Source: Cerioporus squamosus
Taxonomy: Eukaryota > Basidiomycota > Agaricomycetes > Polyporales > Polyporaceae
Reading direction: 5' to 3'
Assembly: GCA_022592435.1 (NCBI GenBank)
Contig: JABYQS010000011.1
Coordinates: 124,001 to 188,000 of the forward strand
Length of the DNA stretch: 64,000 nucleotides
Shown: piece by piece, positions 55,343 through 64,000 of the stretch
How the letters are laid out: the number at the start of each line of letters is the position of its first letter
Numbering within the stretch: the stretch's first letter is position 1
Program-made: the position numbers and the translations under genes
Notes under the pieces: generated by a model
Told to the model about the DNA's origin: nothing
Databases searched by the model: none
What the model saw: only the letters and a program-made list of their open reading frames with translations

Positions 55343-57578
55343 ATGATGGGCCCCCCTCCCCTCACGTCCGCGCGACAACCCCGTCTCAGCTGCAGCTCGA
55401 CCGCAACACACACTGGCTCCCACACCGGCTCTTCCGATAGCCGCAACTTCAAGAGCGCACACCGCAAGGAGAATCAGTTCGTGTACCGCAACGGCTCCAA
55501 ACTTCACGCGTACGACAGGGACAAGGCCCCCTACCCAAGCTCCTTCGACCGCCCTACCGTAGATCTGTATGTGTCCTAGCCTCATATAGTCTATTTCTCG
55601 GTTACCCATGTGAACGTCACCCGGCACAGCCAATGCCTCGACAATGCACTTATGCTATACTCAAAAGGCTCCACCTCCTTCCTCGGGTTTGATGCGAAGA
55701 CTGCCCCAAAACGATGTCTCGACCTCGGGTGCGGGGTGCGTTGCATTCTCATCGTCTTCATAGTCGGAGCATGCTCAGCCCTCTGTACGCAGTTGGGCCT
55801 CTGGGTCATTTCCTCCGCGAAGGCATGGCCGGAGACGACGTTCGTGAGTACACGCACGCGTCCGCGAGGCTCTGCCATTCTGAAGCCTCCCGTAGGTCGG
55901 TCTTGACATGGTCAACATCCAAGTACCCCATAGTGTGCTCGACCCGGACATCGGGGATCGAATAGAATGGGTACACACTAATATGTACGTTCTATTCTTC
56001 TCTCAGCTGTTTGTTCTCTGACTCTCGTCCGATCGCAGTCTTCGAAATAAGCTACCGTACGACGATGAGGAGTTCGACTTTGTTCACATCGGAAGTCTGG
56101 CACTTGGAATCCCCGAGAATAAGGTACGCGATCGCTCCGGTGCACTATATGCGGCTCGTGCTTATCGTTCCTTCAGTGGCATTCGTTGTTCGAGGTTGGT
56201 ACTGACTTGCACAAATTCCGTGCTCTTCTGACCGTCTCTAGGAAATACGCCGAGTCATGAAACCTGGTGCCGTCATCGAAATGGTAGAAGAAGGTATGTA
56301 AACTCCGCAGTGATCATCTTAAGCATATGTCTCATATACTGGTATAGACGCAATATTCCGATCCTACCACGGTGGTACACAGACCCTCTTCGCGCACACT
56401 CTCGTGGTATATCGACTACCGGGCAAGGCCAGCGTCTATCCTTCCCGCACATGCCTGATAACTCGCACCTCACGCACGAACACGAGATGCTGGAGGACCT
56501 CTTCAACGATGTCTGGTCAAACCGGTTCATCAACCCCACACCTACATCGATGCTCCCCGGCTACTTCGGCGCCTTCTTCGAACGCGTACTCTCCCCTCCC
56601 GTCTCCGCATGGTTATCGCCGCCGTTCGCGCCATTCGCGCCGATACCCGGGGTGCACGACAACGTCTCTTCGCCGCTTGCCCAAAGCGCGCTCTTCCCTT
56701 CCAGCGATCACCTGTCATCAGGGTCGGGAAACTCTGGCGGACACCTTCTAAGCCCGCAACGCGTCGATCCGCCCGGAGATTCACTCGCGACTTCCCCGTC
56801 GACCACCCTCCGGACGTCGGTCGAAGACAGCGTCAAGGGCGGGCTGTCCCCGTCGCCCTCGATGACTTCCCTGCAGCAGGAAGTCGCGAACGTGATCGCC
56901 CTTGCGCGGCGGGACTCGGAGCAGCTCGAGAACGCGTCGACGCTCTCGCTCACGAGCCAGGCGGGCTCGTACTCATCTGGAGGCTCGGGGTCGTCCAAGG
57001 CGGGGAAGCGGCCGTCGGTCATGCTCCTGCAGTCCTCGGAGGAGAGCTCGTCGATGGGCGGGGACAAGGCGGCGGCGATGATCCCGATGGATAGCCTGCA
57101 GGAGCAGTCGGAGCACTCGCAGTACATGCACCTGTATCGGTCGGTGATGTGGGTCATGTCCGTGAAGGAGGCGATGTGGGACGAGCTTCTGGTGAGGGTG
57201 AACCAGAAGGACCCGCGCCTGAGGAGGTACGGCTGGACGGACGAGGACCACAGCGAGCAGGCGAGCCGGGAGAAATTCGATTTTGCGGTGGAGCTGTACC
57301 AGAGGTGCGTGCGCCTCGCTCGGGTCGGGTGTTGCGTTGCCAAGTTGTGAGCTGACGTCCGGGTACATAGTGATATGCGGGGCCGAATATCGCTGTGGAA
57401 CTGCGCGGTGCAATACGGGTGGGAGATGCCCCCGCGCGACCCGCCGTCGAAGGCGGAGGTCTTCGAGGAGATGCAGCTGCGTCGCGAAATCATGGAGGCG
57501 CAGCGGCTGGCGGACACGGGCGAGCCGGAGCCGCCATGCAGGCGGTTCCGCATCCTCATCGGCCACAAGGAGTCTTGA
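55343..57578 (+). CDS. SAM-dependent methyltransferase with a long low-complexity insert (one frame break)
   Basis: The ATG at 55343 gives MMGPPPLTSARQPRLSCSST. The Rossmann core is spread over short exons: LQCLDNALMLYSKGSTSFLG, APKRCLDLGCG then LGLWVISSAK (motif I), VGLDMVNIQVPHSV, IGDRIEWVHTNI, YDDEEFDFVHIGSLALGIPE and EIRRVMKPGAVIEMVEED. One base must be added near 56350 to read IPILPRWYTDPLRAHSRG. A helical segment (EHEMLEDLFNDVWSNRFINP), a disordered Ser/Pro/Gln-rich insert of about 200 residues, then helices (YMHLYRSVMWVMSVKEAMWD) and WNCAVQYGWEMPPRDPPSKA follow to the stop at 57578. It resembles large fungal methyltransferases distantly related to LaeA; the substrate is unknown. An intron of about 65 nt lies near 57304-57370. 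Confidence 0.75.
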
Positions 57579-58376
57579 ACATTTTCTCGCTTCATGACTG
57601 AGCGGACATATACCCCAACTTCACCCCACCATCCAGTCCGGCAGGATCGACCTTCGCGCGTGCGGACTCTCGATGGACGATTACGACTGAAGACGATAGG
57701 CTGTGCCACCCGCTCCCATTGCCACTCACATCCCTAGACATGCAATCCACACTCGCATACATGCTGCTATGCTGACGCTGATGATGACCACGCCCACGCC
57801 CACGCTCACGACGATGGTGATGACGACGACGGCTGTCATTTATTCGTATGTATATCACCGAGCTCTCTGTACTACTCCCATAGACGCATACCTCATTTGT
57901 ATACCACGCAACCTGCGTTGCACATATTCGAATACTACGCAGAGCTCTTCGGAATGTGGTCCTCGCAAGCATCGTGTGCCTTCCTGCAGGTTGTAGTCGG
58001 GGCGCCCGGGATCCCGCCCGCTGAGTGCGGGAGACTGGTTAAGTTGGGCGCTGTGCAGCCTCTTCTCCCTCCTCTGAACTGCCAGCTGCGACCTCGACTG
58101 TCGACCTACGCGGTTAGTGCGGTTGGCAGTACTCGTATGCTGGATATTTGAGAGAGCTCATGATTGATTCCAGAAATGACCGGACCGGCATCCCACTTGC
58201 TCGCTTCCCAGTCGGGCTCGCTGGACGTCAGCCTCTCCGGAACCATGGACTTAAGAGCCAGGCGAGCGTGCCCTTCTGCTCACCTCCTCTTCCTCTCCTC
58301 CACATCGAAGCCGGCCTTCGTTTGCTATCATCTTGCTTTCGGATCCTAGACTGGCTCTACGGACCACCCACCCGTC
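57579..58376. other. Intergenic: methyltransferase 3' end and ThrE-like promoter
   Basis: About 800 bases. There is a repetitive GATGATGACCACGCCCACGC region near 57780. I see no supported gene. Confidence 0.45.
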
Positions 58377-61101
58377 ATGTCCAACCCTTCGCCTCGCAAA
58401 CAGTCTATCCAGTTCAGCTCGGAGTCGAGTTCGCCCTCGAACGGTGGTTCGCAAGGATCGGACTCCTTGCGCAAGTACCGCGAATGCCCCACGCCGCATC
58501 CTAATAAGTTCGCTCAGGAGGCGGGGTACTTCGACGGCGAGCATGAATCTCAGAGGGGCGCAGGGCAAGGAGCCGCCTCGTATGCTTCGGACGCATCTTC
58601 CAGCAGGTCCGTCCCGAAGCCCGCCACCCGCGGGTCTCCTCCCAAACCCTTTCTGAACCGTCAGCCTCGTCCGACGGAAGCCAGCTCTGGCTCTGGCTCT
58701 CATCCTAAGCCTCCGCAGCGGGCAGTCCTGCCGCGCCGCTCATCGACCATGGACTCGGAGTACTTCCACGACCGGATGCCCTTCACGCGTAGGCCTCCCC
58801 CTACCCAGAAGTACTCGGACGACTCCAGCGCTGGTCCTGCCAGTGCAACACAACCACCCCAGCCTCGGCGAGACGCGCAGGCCATGCTGCGCCGCTCGTC
58901 GACGATGGACTCTGATTTCTTCGAGCGCAACCGCTTCGCGCGCAAGTTCAGCGATGTCGAGGAGGGGCGGGCCGCCCCGCGGGCCAAGCGCGAGAACGCT
59001 GGCGGAAAAAACAAGAACAAGAGTAAGGGCGTCGTGGCGGAGATCCTCCAGTACGGTCTGCGGAATGGGTTGGGCCGGCTGCCCAGCTCGGTCCGCGCTC
59101 CGCGGGCGACGGGCATGTTCAGGGTCGTCTCGACACAGACTCTCTACGAGCGGGACCCGGAGGCGGGGCAGGAGAAGAGTCGTGCGTCTGCGTCGTCTGG
59201 GAAGAAGCCGACTTATCTGGAGAGGTGCAGCATCTTGCGTGAGCGGAAGCAGTCCCAGGTCATACACCACGTCGAGGGTAGGTCGCGATTGTGGTGGTTG
59301 TATGCGTGGCCCGCTTGCTCATTATGTCCTGCAGACTATGTGGCCAGGCAGAAGTTTCTCCTCCGCCTTGCGAAGGCCCTTCTGTCCTTCGGGGCGCCGT
59401 CGCATCGTATCGAGTCCCAGCTGCACACCGCCGGCGAGATCCTGGACGTGAACGTCGCCTTCGTGCACCTTCCGAGCCTCATCATCGCCACGTTCATGGA
59501 CTCGGACACGCGCACGTCCGAGACGCACTTCGTCCGCGCCGGCGGGCGCGTCGCGCTCACCAAGCTGCAGAGGATCCACGTCGTCTACCGCGACGTCCTC
59601 CACGACAAGATGGGCGTCACGGACGCGTCCCAGGAGCTCAAGAAGATCATCCAGGAGAAGCCGCTGTACAGCATCTGGGTGCGGTGTGCTCTGGCATTTT
59701 TCTGCGCGTCGATTATATGCGTGCTTTCTTTCGGAGGGTCTGTCGTGGACATGTTCATCAGCGGGTGTAGTGCGTCAGTGCTGCAGTACCTCGGTCTGAA
59801 CGCGCCTCGAAGAGTACCATCTACGCCAACGTCTACGAGTGAGTGATCTGCGCAGTTGGAGGTTGGAGCAAGTTCGTACTGACCCTATTGTAGGATCTCT
59901 GTCTCCATCGTGGTCTCGTTCATCGCACGTTTACTCTCGACGTTGTCTGGCAACATCTTCTGCTACAGTGCCATATCGTCGGCCGGCGTCGTGCTTATCC
60001 TCCCGGGGTTCACGATTTGTGAGTGCCATCTAGCCATAGCTCGATCTTGGTCGCTCATACCAGTGGTTTAGTGATTGCTGCGCTTGAGTTGACATCGAGG
60101 AACATCCTCTGTGGGTCTGTGCGAATGGTATACGCCATCATATACACGCTGTTCCTGGTGAGATCATGCTGCGGTTCCGTCCTTGAGATGTGCTAAGTAT
60201 CTGTCCTGCAGGGTTTTGGCCTCACCATTGGCTCGGACTTCTACCTCCTGGTTAACCCCCATGCGCGACGCAACCTCGCTGCCACGGAGATGCTAGACTC
60301 GCAGATCCTGCACGGATACATCATCAACAGCAATGTCTCCACCACGGTGCCAATGTCGGACCTCGGCGGCACCTTCACCTTCTTGGAGACCGCGGATTCC
60401 AAGTCGAGTCACATTCTCAAAGGTCAGTACTTACTCGGCACGCACTCAAAGCACAAGCGGCTCATCTCATCTCACACTTGCGCAATGCACATCCAGGATG
60501 CTACCGCGACCCCACGTGGCCGTGGTACAGGCAGCCGCTGCCCTGGTGGACGATGTTCTTCCTCGTCCCACTCTACTCGACGTGCTCCTCGATCCAGAAC
60601 TTGCAGTCGATCCGGAGCTTCCAGCTGCTCGTCATGGTCTTCTTCTCCTGCGCGGCCTACACCGTGAACCGCGTCGCGAACTACTACATCTCCGACCGGG
60701 GAGACATCGTCTCCGCCTTCGGCGCATTTGTCATCGGCCTCTGCGGGAACGCTTATTCCCGAGTCGGCGGAGGTACCGCGTTCACGTCGATGGTCACCGG
60801 CGTGCTGTTCCTGGTCCCGGTAAGTGCTCCCCGTCATTAACATTTGTCTTCGGTCATTGAATGTTTGTTTGGACACGCATGCTGACAATTTGCCCGTGGT
60901 CGGCATATCCAGTCCGCTATCGGTAGTGGCGGTGGCCTCATTCAGAACTACACCAGCTCAGCCGATCGGTATACGGGCACGTTCGCGCTCGGTATCCGTA
61001 TGATTCAGGTGGCGATTGGGGTTACTATCGGGCTGTTCGTCTCGCAGATTCTGGTGTACGCTCTGGGAAGGCGCAAGAGCGTGGCGCATTTCGCGTTCTA
61101 G
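58377..61101 (+). CDS. ThrE/DUF1212-type multi-pass membrane protein (Prm10-like; one frame break)
   Basis: Starts MSNPSPRKQSIQFSSESSSP with a disordered, Ser/Arg-rich cytosolic domain of about 300 residues that has two similar RRSSTMDSEYF/RRSSTMDSDFF motifs. The conserved soluble part follows: RQKFLLRLAKALLSFGAPSH, IESQLHTAGEILDVNVAFVH and VHLPSLIIATFMDSDTRTSE. About ten hydrophobic segments come next (ALAFFCASIICVLSFGGSVV, SIVVSFIARLLSTLSGNIFC, GFGLTIGSDFYLLV, LLVMVFFSCAAYTVNRVANY, IQVAIGVTIGLFVSQILVYA). It ends ALGRRKSVAHFAF. One base must be added near 59803 to give LNAASKSTIYANVYE. ThrE-family members export threonine/serine in bacteria; the yeast relative Prm10 is pheromone-induced with unknown function. 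At least six introns. Confidence 0.83.
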
Positions 61102-61405
61102 TGGACACTGGGATATCTACGCACGCTGAGTGCAGTAGCAATGGCATACATATTGTCCGACTTCTCCCGTCTCACCCTTCCCCTGCCACCTCTCAACGTC
61201 AACACAACCTTCTTCAACAGCTCTAAGTACGAGTAAAGGGTAAATGAATGTAAGGGCGTTACAGCAAGAAAACATAGCGATCGACGAGCAACGACAGAAA
61301 GAATGAACGAACATCGTTAGTGGGCTTATACAGTACCTGAATACGAAAAAAAGTGTTATATTGGAATAACGTATGCGTGCACGGAAGGAATGGGGGTGAT
61401 ATAAG
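61102..61405. other. Intergenic, convergent 3' ends
   Basis: About 300 bases, relatively AT-rich, between the ThrE-like stop and the helicase stop. I see no gene. Confidence 0.5.
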
Positions 61406-64000
61406 TTATGCCGCAAAGAGCTGCTGGAGCTCCTCCAGCCGGCGGGCTTGCAGGTCCGATTTGCTCATGGGTGACCCGAGCGTCAGGTTCGCAAGCTCCG
61501 TCTTCTTCTTCTGCACCTCCAGAAGACGCGCCTCTATCGTGTTCTCGATGATGAGTTTGACGGTCGTCACTGGACGCTTCTGACCAAGTCGATGCTGCAG
61601 GCGAATGAGGAACATTCTGCGATGTCGGAAAGGGAGATAGCACTCACGATACGGTCGACAGCTTGGTTCTCGACAGCGGGGTTCCTGGACAGGGCAGTCA
61701 GGTAATGAAGATGGCGAGCGAACATGAGCCGAAAGATTGCACGTACCAGTACGGGTCCATCAGGTAGACACGCTGAGCCGCAGTAAGGTTGAGACCCACG
61801 CCTCCGGCCTTCAAGCTGACCAGAAGGACCTCGCAGCCTGGGTCGTGCTTCAAGGCATCCATCGCCTTCGTGCGATCATCGCGCTTCATGGTGCCGTCCA
61901 GACGGTCATAGCGGATGTTCGCAATTTCCAGTGCATCCTCAACCCTAGAACGACAGGTCAGTAAAATATCAACAGAAGAGAGATGAACTCAAGATGCGCA
62001 CTTATCCAGCATGCTCGTCCACTGCGAACTGCACAGGTCTCGTCAACGTCTGCTCGCCGCACGACAAAGATAACACCACGTACAACACGACTGTCTTCGT
62101 GACGCCATCGTCGAGGCAGTTGCCCTCGTTGTCGACCATCTGGACCTCGATCGAGTTCGGGTCATAGTTGGCCGAGTACGGGTTTGCCTTCGAGAACTGG
62201 ATGAGGTCGGTCAAGAGCGCGCGGACCTTCGTCGACGGATGGAAATCTTCCATGGCAATGCCTTTCTGCCGCTTCTCCTTCTTACCGCTCTTCTTCTTCG
62301 CGCCGCCGGACATAACGCTCTCGAGCATAGAACAGTCGACGTTGATGAGCACCGCGTCGGCGGGGGCGAGCGCAGCCTGGCAGACCGAGCAGCACCGGTA
62401 CATGTCCGGTTGTACGTTTGGCCACCCCGGGAATGTGGAAGAGCGGAAGCAACCCGCGCAGAAGAGATGCTGGCAGCGAGTGAGGACAGGCTGCGGGGCA
62501 GAAGGACTGTTCTGGCGTGTGGAGGCCCGCGATGTTGTCGCGGAGGCCTTCGGCTTGCGCCCCCGCTTCGCAGGGGCTGCAGGGGCGTCTAAGTCCGCCA
62601 TGCCCTCGTTGGTCGCATCCAGATTCGCCAGTTCGCAAGCACATTCGACGCACTGTGCCGTACCAGCTTCCTTCAGGAGCGAGAAGATGGCGGCAGCGCG
62701 TTGGAGGTTGATCCCGTCACGCTGGACGGTCGCGACGACGTCCTCGTACGCAGGGGTGGCATCGCCGGGGAGCCCGAGACCCTTGTTCTGGACGAGCTCG
62801 AAGTGATCACAGATCTGGCGGAGACGAAGAATCTTCTGCAGGATGCCAACGTAGTTCTTCATGACCTCGTTCTTGTGCGACAGCTCCTGGAACTCGGCCT
62901 TAGAATCGTTGAAGAACTGGTTGTAGATGCCCTGCTCCTGCTCGTCGAACTTGAGGAAACGTAGCTCGTCGTGACGAGGTGGCAGAGACAGGATCTTCTT
63001 GCCGTCCTCGGCGCGCGACTCCTTCGTGCGACGGAGTGTGATGCACTTCATGATCGTCTGCAATCGTGCAATGCCGAGAGGCTGCGCGTACTTGACGGGC
63101 GTGCCAATATACTCGTTCCAGACGTTCTTGTCGTCGAAAGGTGCCAGACGCAAGAACTTGATGAGCGCGAAGACGTCGTCGAGCTTGTTCTGAACTGGTG
63201 TACCCGTGAGACACAACCGGCGGTCAGCGACGAGGTCGCACGACGCCCGACATCCGACGGTGCTCGTCTCCTTGATCGAGCTGGCAGATGAAGCGTACTG
63301 AGCGTCACGCGACCACATAATACGACCGCGAGTACTTACTGTGCTTCGTCCAGAACAACCCGGAACCAGTGGACGCTCTGAAGCGGACTTGTCGCCTCGG
63401 CCGCAGACCCGGTGGTGGCATTCTTCTTCCGCTTCTTCGCCTTCTTCCCCTTGGCGGGCCTCGCAACTGCCTGACCGAACCCATCTACCTCAATGAAACC
63501 TTCACTACTGACGCCGTCGTCATCGTCATCGTCATCCCCTGCCTCCAAGCTCTTTGTCTGCTTCGAGAACTCGGACGCGAGCGTGGCATAGGTGGTGATG
63601 ACAGCGTCGAAGTCGGCGAGGAAGGAGGGCTCCAGTCGTCGCGCGTTTCCGTGGTAGACGTAGACACGGAGCGGCGCGCCATCGCGACCGCGCCCTGTTG
63701 GAGGCTTGACGTCCGCTTTGATGTCAAGCTGTGAGCCCGAAGGAGTCGCCAGACCGGTCAGGGTAGACTGTTGAGAAGACGATTGGCAAGCGGCAGGAGT
63801 GATTCCCCCCGCCCCGCCGCATACAATGACCTCACCCTTCCAGTGCTCCTTGAATTGGTCCTCCCAATTCACGACGGTAGATAACGGGCAGATGATGAGA
63901 GTTGCACGGCTCTTCATCTTGATGCGACAAGCGCGCGCGTACGAAGCCTCAGCGCGGTCCTGCTCACGGGCCACCTTGCCCTTGCTCTTGGAGGACGAGC
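61406..64000 (-). CDS. SNF2-family helicase with internal RING finger (RAD5/RAD16/HLTF type), 5' partial
   Basis: The N-terminal part is outside the window. What remains starts in the helicase core: RATLIICPLSTVVNWEDQFK (motif Ia region), YVYHGNARRLE, FDAVITTYATLASEF (II-adjacent), then WFRVVLDEA joined across an intron to HSIKETST, giving a DEAH box. Next are RLCLTGTPVQNKLDDVFALI (III), a RING with CVEC, CQHLFCAGC and CCSVC ligands separated by a basic insert, then VFSQWTSMLDK, RYDRLDGTMKRDDRTKAMDA (V), VLLVSLKAGGVGLNLTAAQR and HRLGQKRPVTTVKLIIENTI (VI). RING between the helicase halves is the mark of the RAD5/RAD16/HLTF/ULS1 group, ATP-dependent translocases with ubiquitin or SUMO-directed ligase activity in DNA repair or chromatin. 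Which member it is cannot be told without the N terminus. Confidence 0.88.

Noticed and set aside
38055..57578. Programmed ribosomal frameshifting as the cause of the frame breaks
   Set aside because: There are many unrelated sites with no common slippery sequence, some inside strictly conserved motifs, and they occur in genes not known to use frameshifting.

Overview
This window is nuclear DNA from a filamentous basidiomycete, most likely an Agaricomycete. The genes are dense and GC-rich and are cut by many 48-80 nt GT-AG introns with CTAAC/CTGAC-like branch sites. The gene set is fungal: F-box proteins, a Zn2Cys6 regulator, a GT21 ceramide glucosyltransferase, D-xylose reductase, a ThrE-like membrane protein and exocyst Sec3. 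I saw no tRNA, rRNA, CRISPR array, intact transposon or recognisable biosynthetic cluster.

Layout. 1-12.6 kb: the 3' end of an unidentified + gene, a ketopantoate-reductase-like gene (-), a 12-exon aldose/xylose reductase (+), a PB1...UBA protein (+), a gene-poor 2.2 kb stretch, an F-box gene (+) and homeobox gene A (+). 13-18 kb: a membrane-anchored heparinase II/III-like gene (+) and homeobox gene B (+). 18-26.5 kb: the UTP17/WDR75-like WD40 gene (-), a Zn2Cys6 transcription factor (-) and a small unrecognised gene (-). 27-37.6 kb: a TB2/DP1/HVA22 protein (+), a chromo-like/coiled-coil protein (-), SEC3 (-) and a conserved-looking 101-residue protein (-). 38-44.5 kb: a kinase-like protein (-), ceramide glucosyltransferase (-), a TPR/F-box/LRR protein (+) and a TatD nuclease (-). 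44.9-51.3 kb: peroxisomal 3-ketoacyl-CoA thiolase (+), the second heparinase II/III-like paralogue (+) and a mucin-like membrane protein (+). 52-64 kb: a GNL1-type circularly permuted GTPase (-), a SAM methyltransferase (+), a ThrE-like permease (+) and a RING-containing SNF2 helicase (-, 5' end outside the window).

The genes look like ordinary housekeeping and regulatory loci, not one pathway. The only clear local relationships are the two heparinase-like paralogues 33 kb apart, with three matching introns, and the two homeobox genes that share an intron position inside the homeodomain.

Two points affect how the annotation should be used. First, at least sixteen places in otherwise well-formed exons need one base added to restore the reading frame, often where a doubled base seems to have become single. 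They occur on both strands and in core genes (UTP17, GNL1-like), which points to deletion-type consensus errors and not to pseudogenes; broken genes are therefore given as full spans with the break noted. Second, several splice structures are unusual: an AT-AC intron in the thiolase, a GC-AG intron, and exons of 8, 9, 14, 14 and 16 nt. I found no convincing new multi-gene system.
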